The position numbers and the translations under genes were made by a program. From Auriscalpium vulgare (Eukaryota; Basidiomycota; Agaricomycetes; Russulales; Auriscalpiaceae), in assembly GCA_019915015.1 (NCBI GenBank), contig JAHBBC010000064.1:1-64000 (forward strand): DNA of 64,000 nucleotides, given 5' to 3'. Below the pieces are notes generated by a model. That model was given only the letters and a program-made list of their open reading frames with translations. It did no database searches and had not been told where the DNA came from. Positions 31,807-43,335 of this stretch are shown here, in pieces (position 1 is the stretch's first letter; each line of letters begins with the position of its first letter).

Positions 31807-33554
31807 ATGGAACAGTCCAAGTGCGTCTCATCCCACATTTTGTGAAATCTCTGCGGCATCCGAGCTGAAGTACTGCGACGCCACCTCTCCTCAGGCATCT
31901 GCAAGGCATCTCGCAAGAGCTCATCGGCGCCGGAAAGCAGGCCAACGCTTTCAAGCCGCCCATATTATCAATTCCAGTCGAGCTGCTCGCGAACATCTTC
32001 CTCCACTACGCGCACGACTCAGACAATAACATATTTCGGCCGCCGAGCTGGGCTCACATCATGCTCGTTTGTAGACACTGGAAGCGGGTGGCGATGAACT
32101 ATGCCAAGCTCTGGTCATACGTGGACTTTCACGTGGACCCCGTGGATCTTGATGGCGTGGGCCTCCCCTTGAACTACCGTATGCAAGAGGAGCAGCTGAG
32201 AAGGTCCAAGAAGCAACCGCTGGTATGCCGGTTCGGGTCCTGCCGAAGGTATGATATTTTGCGGGAACACGGTCACCGTATCCGTTGTCTTGAAATCGTT
32301 ATCGACACTGCGAGTGGCGCTCTCAATGGCGTAGAATGTCCAATCCTTGAATTGTTGGATCTTCAGGTTAAAGTGGCGGACGGCGGCCCGGAATCTTACA
32401 GCCCGCCGGCCGAGTTCATACCAGCCGCCTCCAAGCACCTGCGCAACATCTGTCTATGGGGCTTCATCACGGTCGACAGTATTCCATGGTCCCGCCTGTC
32501 CAAGCTCACAGCCCTGCAAATTAGCCACAAGTACGAGCTCCCGACCCCAACATTTGACGACGTCATCACACTCTTGCGTCGGTGTCCTGAGCTTGTTACT
32601 CTGACCCTCATGGGATGTCTGCCTGTAGAACCTGTCTCTGCGTGCGCCCCTGTGGAGCTTCCCTTCTTGCAAGAACTCGCCCTCGGAGGCCACGAGTGGA
32701 GAATCCAGTGTCTCCTTCAACACTTGACGTTCCCACCCACCACGACGTTAACGCTTGACGTGCGCAAGGCGGCCAACAAGACGTTCCCTGGTGTCTTGGA
32801 GGCCGTCAGGCTACATCTAAGCCACCCCAACGCACCGATCCTGTGCTCCGCCACGTTCGAGGAAGACGACGGCCGCATGGTGATCTCCACCTCCACGGAT
32901 ACGCGCGACCACTTCACAATGCGCCTCACACCGCACACGCATGATGGCCGCTACACGCTCGTCGCACCGATCATGGACGTCGTACCGATCGCGGCGGCCG
33001 CGCACCTTCACAGTTCATTCTGTGACCCTGAGCTTCCGAGCGCGACGTGGTGTGCGATCTTTCAGCGCGTGCCACAGGGCGCGGTCGTGTCATGCAGTCT
33101 CATTGACATGTTGCCCGTCATGCGGGGCCTCGTCGACGCCACCAAAGAGGCCATTGCCAGTGGGCGCGAGATCGCCATGCCCGCTCGGGTGCAACTCCGC
33201 GCCCCGTTGAGAAGGGGCGAAGAAGCGGAGCACGCGGACATGCCGGGGTCAATCGGTGAGTTGTGCAGGCTGCTAGAGGCGTACAAGGCCTTAGATGCGC
33301 CAGGAAAGGCTGCGGGAGTCGCGCTGGAGACCCTGGAGTTGACGGATACGAGTGATGATGTCAACCCCACACTTGCGTATGCGGAGCAGCTGTGTGCCCA
33401 TGTAGGGCAGCTGATCATCAACGACAAGACGTGGCCATGGGTTTCTATTGGAGGCGACAAGTCAAGCGAGATCATATGCGGCACTCAGCTGGGAATTGAT
33501 GCGGAAACGAGCAGCGGAGGACTTGGGGCGGAAGGGCACGGCGACGCGCTCTAG
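31807..33554 (+). CDS. F-box family protein (copy 2)
   Basis: Two exons. Exon 1 is only 14 nt (ATG 31807, MEQSK with a split codon), followed by a 74-nt intron 31821-31894 with a GTGCGT donor and CCTCAG acceptor. This model restores the complete F-box, ILSIPVELLANIFLHYAHDS then WAHIMLVCRHWKRVAMNYAKLWSYV, which would be cut if translation started at the later Met at 32061. The body follows the family pattern: LRNICLWGFITVDS, TFDDVITLLRRCPELVTLTL, LPFLQELALGG, HLSHPNAPILCSATF, ATWCAIFQRVPQGAVV, LLEAYKALDAPGKAAGVALETLEL and LCAHVGQLIINDKTW. It is the most diverged of the plus-strand copies and ends in a Gly-rich tail. Stop TAG 33552-33554. Confidence 0.82.
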
Positions 33555-34246
33555 TCGCCGTGGCCTTCGCATATGTATGTATGTGCGTTAAAATTCTTCC
33601 CTAATTGGCTGTTCGTTTGGCACACTCGGTGAGGTCGATATGAGCCATGTACATGCTAAAGCAATGGTCGGACTTGATGGAATATACTCGACCATCCGCA
33701 TACATATGTCAATTGGCATGGCTTTTCTTTGAATGCAAGACAGCAATTTGCACTTCGTGATAAAAGACCACTAGGACTGGTTCACGTTAGACCGATCGCT
33801 CAAGCTCCATGCCCGGGTTTGCGACAAGTCTCTTCGAAATATATGTCCTCGACACAGCAGTGAGCCTGTCGAGGAGCAGGGCACACGTGGCGTCAAACCG
33901 TCAAATATCAAAGGAACACGAATGAATAGCTAGTGTGAGTTGCGAGAGCTATGAACAACAGTGGTATATATGTACACTCTAAATGCCTTCGTGAAATCAG
34001 TCATAAATCATAACCATGCGCATCCATCCATCCATCATCCAGTAAGCCGCACCTCCCTCCCATGTGCGCCCAACCATTCCTACTCGTACAGCTCGAGAAG
34101 CTAGACGCAGCGGATCCACCTGCAGTAAGCCCAGACCGAATAAAAGAAGAGGTATAGGAGAGCATTCAAACGTATGTACGAGCGCGCCGTAAGCGGGGTA
34201 TGTCGTACGAGGAGTCGTGAGCGGTCGTGTCGAAGGTGAAGGTCAG
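33555..34246. other. Intergenic, between convergent F-box copy 2 and the BTB gene
   Basis: AT-richer, with no plausible gene; probably 3' untranslated regions of both convergent genes. Nothing else seen. Confidence 0.5.
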
Positions 34247-37200
34247 TCAGTCAGTGGCGAGACTGGGATCGTCGGAGTCGTAATCTGCAGTATCAGGCGT
34301 ACTACGAGGCAGCTGTTCGGAATCTAGAGCGTCAATATCGGAACCAGGCTCAGAACGCGGACGGTCAATCTCACCCTTCGCAAGCTGCTCCAACCGCTGC
34401 CTCTCCTTCTTCTCCTTCGCCTTCTGATTCTTCCTCTGCGCCTTGGTCAGTTTAGGCCCAGGGCCATCCTCGGCATCGTCAGCAGCGTCGGCAGGTGAGC
34501 TTCCCCCAGCTGGAGTAGTGGGCTCCGAGTCTCCTGGTGTGTCGCCTTTCACGGCCTCCAGCGCAGGGATACTCAACACCGCTGGCTTCACATCCACGTG
34601 GGCAACAGGCACTGTGCTTGAATCAGCGGCAGCCGGGGTGTCGCCACCCGTTGAGCTCTTTGGCACCTCAGCGTCTGTAGGCGCATCGGTTGACACGTCC
34701 TTCGCAGGGTTCTGAGCAGGCACCTCCTCTTTCTTGTCGCTGTCGCCCTTGGGCGGCAGCGGAGGCGGCGCCTGGTCATCTTTGGCGGTCTCAATCTCGA
34801 CGAGCTGTGGCGGCGATGAGGCAGTGGCTGCGTCCGTCGTGAGAGCGTCGGCGGGCGGTGAGAGGGTAGACGAGTCAGGCTTGGAGATCGCGGAAGGCGC
34901 ACTGGCGGCTGCAGAGAAAGATAAGCGAATGCATCGATAAGAAGAAGTGGATCTTACTGTCGGCTTTGAGCGCGGTAGGCTTGTTCTCGAGGGGTGTGAC
35001 AAGTGTAGTGGAAGACGCTGCTGAAGCAGGAGGAGCCGCAGATACACCTGAATTGACGGAGGGAGATGCCGGCGGGGGTGGGCCCGTGTGAGACACAGAC
35101 CTGGCAGGGCCCCAAGTAGCGGGTGCCGGTGTGGGCGCCACCTTCGTCGGTGAAGGCGCGGGGCCAGGTAACACAGGAGAAGCCACAGATGCTATCTTAG
35201 CCTTCATCTTATCCCACGGACTTTGAGACCACGGAGATGAGGGCTTGGAGGGCGAAGGAGCCCTAGCCTGGGCGGGATCAGCGGCTTTGGTGGGGGTGGC
35301 AGGACGGTGTGAAGTAGCTCCTCCCCATGCAGGTTTTGGAGTCGTTGCTGCGGCACCCCACGCTACCTTGGGAGAAGCCGCCGGGTTGATTGGAGAGTTC
35401 TGCACGGGAGGGACAATGAGAGAAGACGGAGGAGCCTGGGGAGGCTGGGTTTGCTGAGGACCATCCTGCGCTGGACTCGGCTGGGGCGCCGGCGAGCTGC
35501 TTGGGGAAGAATCTTTTTTGGATCCCGCCTTGCGCGCCCACGCCAGCATCTCATCCTTCGACTTCAATGCCTGAGCTCTTTTCTTCGCGACTTCGTCTTC
35601 CTCGGCCTTCGCAGCCGCCTCATCTGCCTTTTTCCTCTCCTCCTCCCGGGCTTTCTCCAACACGGCTTCGTCAGCTTTCTGCTTCTCGGCAGCAGCGACA
35701 GTCTCTGCCTTCTTCTTCTCCACCTCATCGTCTGCCGCCTTCTTTGCTGCTGCCTCGTCAGCTACCCGTTGCGCTTCCGCCGCGGCCTTGCGGGCGTCCT
35801 CCTTGGCCGCTGCCGCCTCGGCCGTCCTCTTCTTTTCCGCTTCAGCCTCCCTCAGCGCAGTCTCCTTGCGGGCGTCCTCGTCCTTCGCCTTCTTCGCCGC
35901 CTCCGCTTCTTTCAAGGCCGCCTCCTTCGCAAGCCTCTCCTCTTCCTCTTTGGCCTGCTGAGTAGCGGCAGCCTCGGCCTCAGCTCGTTTCTTCGCCGCG
36001 GCTGCCTCCTTCCTGGTCGCTTCTTCGGCCGCCTTCTTGGCTGCTGCTTCCTCCTTCGACTTCTTGGCTGCTGCCTCCTCCTTCAACTTCTTCGCCGCTG
36101 CCTCCTCCTTCAACTTCTTCGCCGCTGCGTCCTCGTCTGCCTTCTTCGCCGCTGCGTCCTCGTCTGCCTTCTTCGCCGCTGCGTCCTCGTCTGCCTTCTT
36201 CGCCGCTGCGGCATCATCCTCCGCCTTCTTCTTGGCCGCTGCGGCTTCATCCTCCGCCTTCTTCTTCGCCGCTGCGGCATCCTCCTCCGCCTTCTTCGCA
36301 GCAGCAGATGCGGCATCCTCCTCCGCCTTTTTCTTGGCCGCCGCCTCTTCCTCTAGTCTCTTCGTCGCCCGGGCCTGGGCCTTGGCCGCTGCGTCCGCCT
36401 CACGTTTGACCTTCATCTCAGCCGCTCGGGCTTCCTTCGCCTCGCGTCTCGTCACTTCTGCCTCAGCTTTAGCGTCGGCATCGGCTTTGCGCTTCTCCGA
36501 TGCTTTCGCCTCTGCGTCGGCTCTTGCTTTGACTTCAGCCTCCACTTTTGCTGCCGTAGCATCGGCCTCAGCTTTGGCCTTCACTTCGGCTTCGGCTTTC
36601 GCGCGTTCAGCCACCTCCGCTTTGGTCTTGTTCTCCGCCGTCACCCTCGCAGCAGCCTCACGTTGCTCCTTCGCCCTAGCATCAGCAGCTCGTGTCGCCT
36701 CGAGCTGGCGCTCAATGGCGATGCGCTCCTGTTCCTGCTGGCGTTCCCGCCTCTCGCGCTCCTCGCGCTGCCGCGTAGTCTCACGAGAGTGTCCATGGGC
36801 GGGCCACGCGCCGACCATCGGGCTCTCCTCCTCGGAGTGCGAGTCGTCGCTGACGCCCGCGACGGCGCTCCACAACGACCCGAGGATCGAGCGTGACCCG
36901 GCAGAGCTGCCCCCGCCCCCGCGCTTGTGCTGCGTTTGCTGGGGCGTGGCGACGGGACGGCGGATGTCATCGCGGAGGGACTCCTGGCGCTTGGGCTCGG
37001 TGACGATCTTGAGCTCGGGCGTCTGGGAACGCGCCGGCGGCACTGTACGCGCGGGGTCGGCTCTAGTCTCGGCGGCCTTCTGTGCGGCGGAGGGAGTGGG
37101 CGTGGTAGTACGAGCAGGAGTGGAGGCGGAGATGCTGGCGGGGGTGGAAGTAGGAGGGCGAGTAGGGGTGGGAGTGGTCGCGCGATCGGGTCCGGGGTTG

Positions 37201-38753
37201 GGGTTGGGTGAGGAAGTGGGCGTAGGAACGACCTGCGTCTTCTTCTCAGGCTGCTTGTCGGTGGGCTTGTTGGCGGGCGACGGCGTGATAGCCGCAAGTT
37301 TCTCGGCAGACTGTTTCTGTTGGGCAGCAGGCGACGCTTGGGGCTGATGGGTCTTCGGCTCGACCTTCTGGTCGATGGGCTTCTCGGTCGGCGCCGGCGC
37401 CGACTTTGTTGATTTCTTCTCCTCGTTAACATTAAGGGCATTAGCTCCGCGAGGAGCAGTCGGCACCTGCACCGGCTTGCTGCTCTCGGGCTGCTTGACA
37501 TTAGGCGCAGCGACTACGGGCTTGGGCTTCTCTGCTGGCATCTCCTCCTTCGCTGGCTTCACCTCCTTCCGACTCCCTCCAGCACTCGCCCCGCCCCCTG
37601 CTCCTGCTCCGGCACTCTCCACTTTTGGCTCCCCTTTTGTCTGGTCCGCGTTGTCAGGACGCGCCGGAGTCTGCGCGCGCGTCCCCGCCTGTGCTTCCTG
37701 GGGAGGCGGAAGCGGCGGCGGCGGCTGGGGCGGTTTACTTTCGGCGGCCGTTCGCGGCGCCGTTGAGGACGGTGCCGTTGGGCGTGCCTGTCCCCGCGCC
37801 GGTGAGTCAGTACGAGACGAAGTGGGAGGGCAGGCACTCATCACCGATCCACCTGAAGTTGGCCGAAAGGATCCGTTCTGGCCGACGGGGGCGGCGCCGT
37901 TCGGCTTGCCGTTCTGCGTGGGCGTCGCGCGGCCGTTCATCGTCGGGTCGGTGGGCGTGGAGGGGGTGTCGGAGGGGGTGAGGGGGTGGGAGGCGTCGTG
38001 GAGCTGGAAGAGGTCCTTGATGAGCAGCTCGAGGTCGTTGCCGGCGACGTTGACGGGCGAGCCGCGGCCGTTCTTCGTCCTCGCGCCGCGGGCGGCCTCG
38101 CGTGCGCGCGCGATCTGCAGAGATGTCTCGAGGCCGAGCTCGCGGCCCTCGTCGAGAGAGATGGGCTCGTCGCGAGCTGTGAGCGCCGTGTAGGAGGCGA
38201 CGAGCAGGTTCCGGTCGACGTCGTACGCGTGGTATACGACGATCTTTTGGATGGGATCCATCTCGAGACGCTCGAGCTCGCGCAGCGCGAGGGCCTTGAC
38301 CTCAGGGAAGCTCCATTGATGCGCGAGCTTCAGGATTGACGTCCAGTCGTCGACGTCGGCTTCGTATATTGAGTACTTGCTATGTGATTGTGAGCGATAG
38401 CTTCGCGCGAGTGGACTGAGGGACTCACGGGTTGTAGAACACCCAAAGAAAGCGATTGAAGTCCATGCTTCGGGCATCTTCCAGTACGAAGGGGTTCGTG
38501 TCCGACGAGCCCTTGGTGAACTCGCCGGGTGGTGGGGGATGGGGAAGCTTTTCGCGGAAGAATGCCGATTCACGGACGAAGAAATATCTATGGACACGGA
38601 AGAGAAAATTCTCGACCTAAGGACACGTCAGTTACACGTTGAGACTGACGAGGTCAGACTCACTCGGAAGATGACATCCCCGCCATGAATGTAGTACTGG
38701 TCATGTCGGAGGATCCTCTCGTTCACCGGAGACTGAGAGACGGCGGAATTCAT
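34247..38753 (-). CDS. Large BTB/POZ-domain protein with Ala/Lys/Glu-rich coiled coil
   Basis: About 1,450 residues, start ATG 38753, stop 34247. Exon 1 (MNSAVSQSPVNERILRHDQYY ending GGDVIFR) joins exon 2 (VENFLFRVHRYFFVRESAFF) across a GTGAGT...CCTTAG intron. Together with FVLEDARSMDFNRFLWVFYN this is a fungal BTB domain (about residues 15-100). The usual agaricomycete extension follows: DDWTSILKLAHQWSFPEVKA, ALRELERLEMDPIQKIVVYH, LGLETSLQIARAREAARG. A disordered Pro/Ser/Thr region (~250-600) leads into ~350 residues dominated by KKAEEDAAA-type heptads, then a Pro-rich tail with KLTKAQRKNQKAKEKKERQR. The last intron (GTAAGATCC...CTGCAG near 34921-34970) adds the tail exon. BTB domains mediate dimerisation or Cul3 binding; the role here is unknown. 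The coiled coil is encoded by short tandem DNA repeats. Long frames on the opposite strand are shadows. Confidence 0.8.
36067..36201. repeat. 27-bp tandem repeats in the BTB coiled-coil region
   Basis: Five consecutive 27-bp units. The last three (36121-36201) are identical and encode KKADEDAAA per unit; the first two (36067-36120) encode KLKEEAAAK-type units. 27 is a multiple of three, so copy-number change would keep the reading frame. Confidence 0.85.
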
Positions 38754-39593
38754 GATCGTATCGACGGCAAGGAAACGTCGTCTAGATGAAGGAATAGATG
38801 AAGGAAATGAGGAAGGGGGGAAGGTGAAGAGAGGGAAGGGAGGCGAGAGGCGGTTGAGTTGAAAAACGAACCCACACGTGTTGTGAACATGAGGCGCTTA
38901 TGACATATGCCACTGTCCATCTTGTACATAAAAGAGCCTGCTGGGCCCTCTGACCAACGGCCTAGGGCACTGAAAGGAGTGCTCCGTGATGGATGAAGCC
39001 GCGAGACAAGACTCGTGGTCGACATGAAGGTCGTCGAGTATGATGGCGAGATGCAAACCCTCAAACCTGGGATCCTCGTGATGAGCTCGTGTGCTCTGCG
39101 TGTCTTTCTGCTGCGCAAAACTAAGAATACCAGTACTTGCAGAAATGCATGGCCAATGGCATTGTGCTACAGAAAACTGGCAGAAAACATACAGTCAAGT
39201 ACTACATCGCGTCGAGAGCCGATCATCCAATAGCTTTTACAAAAATCGACAGAAGGAAACCAACATATTATGCGACACGGAGAACAAGCATGCGAGGCGA
39301 CGATGGATGCGAGACAATTTCTCTAACATGATATGGCTCCAATGGGGCCGATCAAGAAGCAGCGCGCGGCGGACAAGGGCCTGCTCCAAGCCCTGCGCGT
39401 AATTGAGCGAAGGAGAGGGCTCGAGTATGGACCACATACCATAACCTATCGCCCGGGCTCTTCAACTCGAGGTCATCTGCCTATGACGAACGTTATCTTT
39501 CTCATCAGCCGGTGCCGTCTCGTACGGTGGAGGATTCGACGAGGTCTTAACCTGAGGCGCGCATAAGCATGAGGAAAGGCGAGATTGGAGAAA
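38754..39593. other. Intergenic, probable BTB promoter
   Basis: No gene with supporting motifs. The GA-rich stretch around 38800-38850 lies just upstream of the BTB start and reads CT-rich on the coding strand, typical of fungal leaders. Confidence 0.45.
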
Positions 39594-40005
39594 TCACACC
39601 AGTGCACCTGTCGCAGAGATCGGCTCTAGGCCGAACACACCGATAACTATGTCCTTGAGACCCGAAGAGGTGACCCTGACGGGCGAAGGTGTTGGTGGCT
39701 TTGCGCTGCGGGATTGCTCTCTAGCCCTCGCTATCTTGAGAGCGGTCTTGAGGCCGATCCTGACGCCCTCCTCGTCCGAAATGGACGCGTCGCGGTTCGT
39801 GAGTTCCTCGAACGCCGAGACGAGGTACTTGACATCGACACCATTATCTTGGTACAAAGAGATCCGTTCGACTGGGTCCATGGTCTTCTTGTCAAGCTCC
39901 CTCGTAGCGAGCTCACGCACTTTAGCGAAGTCCCATTGATGAGCCAGTTCTAGGATGCGCTTCCACGCCTTCAAAGGTGCGTCATATATGGAGTGTGTCC
40001 TGCGC
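39594..40005 (-). pseudogene. Remnant of a second BTB gene (post-BTB domain only)
   Basis: The translation matches the region just after the BTB domain of the neighbouring large gene: SIYDAPLKAWKRILELAHQW, FAKVRELATRELDKKTMDPV, ISLYQDNGVDVKYLVSAFEE, LTNRDASISDEEGVRIGLKT and ALKIARAREQSR line up with KYSIYEADVDDWTSILKLAH onward. It ends at TGA 39594 where the relative continues for over 1,000 residues. Upstream, a splice acceptor at 40006 and a donor near 40046 frame a short piece reading ILFYNE, like the WVFYN end of the BTB domain, but the rest of the BTB is not recognisable. This is a 5'- and 3'-truncated paralogue; expression as a small protein is not excluded. Confidence 0.6.
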
Positions 40006-40358
40006 CTACATTGAGGTATAGACAGGGAGGATAAGTCATGCGCGACTCACTCGTTATAGAATAATATACATCCGTGCAGTCCGGCTGTGGATGAGTGGAG
40101 TTCCCGGTGATCTTGTCAGGCCTGCTGACATATCTACTGCCGATGCAAACACAATCATAGCGCCACATTGGCCTCGGGCGCACTGTTCGCCGCCGCTCGA
40201 CAGCGGCGGCGGGTTTCGAGTCGTGAAAATTTCGAGATGATGATGCGGTCGAGTTGTCGTCTCGCCGGTCGGGCGTTGCCGGCCGCCCTAACCTTGAAAT
40301 AAGGCTAGGGTGAGCCAAATTCGAGGCGCGAATTCGAATATTTGCTCTCCTCGCTGCA
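40006..40358. other. Spacer between BTB remnant and KRI1
   Basis: Holds the KRI1 promoter and possibly decayed 5' parts of the BTB remnant. No TATA box stands out. Confidence 0.4.
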
Positions 40359-42943
40359 ATGAAGCAGCAGAACCTGTTGGACTCTTCATCGTCGTCCGAA
40401 GACGAGAGCAATGACACGTACCAGCTCACTATAAACGAGCACTACGCCAAGGCGTTTGCCTACCGCAAGGAACGCGAGGAGCTCCAGAAGCGTGCGTGTT
40501 CCGAATCTCATTCAGCGGTCTTTCCTAACTGTCGCGGGTGCACATGCGTTAGTGAAAGACAAGTACGGTGAGGATGCGGAACTAGAAGGCTCCGGCGCGG
40601 AAGAGTACAGCGATTCCGAGTCGGACGAGAGCGAGGACGAGGACGGTGAGGAGCTCACGCCCGCTGTGGATGCAGCTATTCTGCGCACGCTTGCACGTAT
40701 CAAGCGCAGGGACCCAGGCATCTATGAGGATGGCAAGAATGTTTTTGATGGTGCGTACTTTCATCCTGCACTACGAATCGCCTCCGACCCGCCTGTCCAA
40801 CAGAGGAACGCAGCAAATCGGGGACGCTGAACGCGCCTACGCGGAAACCGAAGGACAAATCCTCTAAGCCCCTCACCCTCCCCGCCCACCGACTCGCTGC
40901 AGCCATAAACAAAGATTCCACATCCTCCGACGAAGATGACGCCCCGCGTATCCTGACCCACGCCGAGGAGCAGGAGCAACTGCGCGCGGAAACAATTGCT
41001 GCGTTCGGTACGAACGGTGCTGCTCGCGATGATGAGGAGGAAGAGGAAACGGACGACGACGCGTTGTTCTCTCTGCGCGAGAAGACCAAGGACGAGATTG
41101 AGGAGGAGCAAGTGGCCTACCGACAGTACCTCGAGCGGGAGGTGGGGGAGCTCGAAGACTTGGTGGAGGTGGATGCGGCGCCGGTGGACGGTGAGGTGAC
41201 GCGGGAGGATGGCGACGAGGTCCTGAAAGAGAAGAAGAAAAAGAAGAAGAAAGGGAAAGGAAAGGAGAAGGAGGAGGTCAAAGAGACGGATCAGGAGTTC
41301 TTGCTCAAGTGCGCCTTCCTTTCCTCTCATGCATCGTCACGTCCTGAGTGCTTAGGGATGGATCTTCAGCTATATTCTGAACCGCGGGTGGATTGACAAA
41401 TCCGCTAAACGCGTCCCGACATATTCTGAGGTTACGAAGGCGTCGCGAGATGCGGTACCCAAGGCAGATACGCTCTCAGACGATGGCGGCGTCAAGAACG
41501 AGGCCCGGGAAGGCCCAAGAGAGCTCTTGTCGGACGAAGAGTTCGAGGATGTCGTCGATAAATTCGAGAGCTCGTACAATTTCCGATTTGAAGAGCCGTA
41601 TGTGACATCATCCAATCCTCTGCACCAGGTTCACTGATTCTTTGTTTGTAAAGGGACGCGCCGCATATACCCTCCTTCCCGCGTGCCGTGGAGTCGGTAC
41701 GTCGGCCAGCACCGCACACCGAAAAGCGAAAGGAGGCGCGAGAGCGGAAGAAGGAGCGAAAGGACGAAGAGATGCGCGTACGGAAAGAGGAGGTGAAGCG
41801 GTTGAAGAACCTCAAAATGAAGGAGATGGAAAGCAAGCTTGCGAGGATAGGGAAGGAGGGCGGCTTCACGAACAGCAAAGGTGCGTATGTTCATTTGCCA
41901 TATATGCGAAGTACCTTACTAACCAACTCACGACTGTGTAGCCCTCGAAGTCCTGGACCTCGAAGGCGACTGGGACCCATCGGCGTACGACAAGCAGATG
42001 GCCGCGATCCTCGAGCAGGAGGGCGACGGCGCCGACGAAAAGCCTTCCTGGGACGACGACGTCGACGACGAAAAGCCCTCCTGGGACGACGACATCGACG
42101 TCGGGGATATCATCCCACCGAGCGACGAGGACGATGGGCAGCCGCGCGCATCGAGTAGCAAGTCCATCAAAGACTTGAAAAAGGAGAAGAAGCGTGAAAA
42201 GAAGAAAAAGAAAGCAAAGGCTGAGCACGGCGACGATGGTGTCGACGTCGACGCCATGGACGCGGACGCGGAGCCGGTCGATGCAGACGCCGATGAGGAA
42301 GAATGGGACGGTACGGAAGAGATGCGCAAGCGCGTACTGGACAAGTACATGGAGGACCTCTTCGAACTCGAGTTCAACGACCTCGTGCGTCTCCTCTCAG
42401 CTTTTCCGTGCTGCCTGCTCACACAGATCTCATTTTCAGGTTGCTGGTCAGCCCACCCGCTTCCGCTACACGCCTGTCGCGAAAAGCGCATACGCGCTCA
42501 CGCCAGCGGAAATCCTGGTCGCGGACGACCGCGATCTGAACGAATACATGGGCATCAAGAAAATAGCGCCGTATCGCAAGGAGAAGAGCGTGTGGGACCC
42601 GCGGCGCGCGACGCGCCTGCGCGAGCTGAAGGCGAAGCTCTCGGGCAAGGGTGCGCCTGTGCAGATGCAAGCGGAGGAGGGCGAGGTGAAGCCGGCAAAG
42701 AAGCGCAAAGGTAAGAAGGAGCGATTGAAGGCGAAGGCGGCTGTGGGTGCGGGTGAGGGGGAAGGAGATGGTGAGGGTGAGGGTGAGGCACACGATGGTA
42801 GTGGCGAGGGAGAAGAGAAGGCAAAGAGAAGACGGGGGAATGGCGAGGAGGTCGAGGAGGAACATGAGGAGGGGCCCGCGAAGAAAAAGCGGAGACGACA
42901 CAAGAAGGGCGGGAAGGAGTCGCATGGAGTACATGTATCTTAG
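40359..42943 (+). CDS. KRI1: KRI1-like ribosome biogenesis protein
   Basis: KRI1 is a nucleolar protein needed with Krr1 for 40S subunit assembly and early pre-rRNA processing. The start ATG 40359 gives MKQQNLLDSSSSSEDESNDT, then YQLTINEHYAKAFAYRKERE, KYGEDAELE, LTPAVDAAILRTLARIKRRD and PGIYEDGKNVFD, all KRI1 N-terminal hallmarks. The middle has LILN-type RGWIDKSAKRVPTYSEV, LSDEEFEDVVDKFESSYNFR, and a Lys/Glu-rich helix RRPAPHTEKRKEARERKKER. The C-terminal KRI1 domain reads RFRYTPVAKSAYALTPAEIL, VADDRDLNEYMGIKKIAPYR, followed by a basic KKKRRRHKKGGK tail. About 750 residues after removing short introns, the first at 40492-40552 (GTGCGT...GTTAG). Stop TAG 42941-42943. No damage is seen. Confidence 0.93.
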
Positions 42944-43335
42944 CTGTTTCCTATCAGTTGTCAACGCCAGTAGTACTAGTATTGAATCGGGAGCTGCCTA
43001 GGCGTTTAAGCGGCCCGGCGGGGAGACTTCAATTCAAGCTTGCTGCCGTCCATCGTCGAGCGAGCAGTGCGAGCTGCGAGCTGCTGCAATATCGTATTGC
43101 AGTGGCAGAAGAGATATGAGTGAGCTTTAAGAGACTCGAGAGACTCAGACAGTGTCCCCAGCATATCAAACTATGATAGGGATAATGAGTACTACTTAGT
43201 AGACAGGGACTCCCCTTGGCGGCTTATCAAAGACGCACCGCACCGGTTGGGCCATGAGTCCTTGCCTTCCGACCACCTTCGATCCACTTACCTGTTTGCT
43301 TTCCTGCTCGGCTTGATTCGACGACGCCGTGGATC
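42944..43335. promoter_or_regulatory. Promoter region of F-box copy 3
   Basis: Parts near the start (CCACTTACCTG, GCTCGGCTTGATTCGACGA) are closely matched upstream of F-box copy 4 at 47975-48032, showing that the duplication of these two genes included promoter DNA. Confidence 0.55.

Noticed and set aside
35451..37347. Long plus-strand open frames (301 and 436 codons) antisense to the BTB gene
   Set aside because: Their Leu/Arg or Ala/Ser/Phe repeats are the mirror of the KKAEEDAAA repeats on the coding strand; they are shadows of the repetitive coiled coil.
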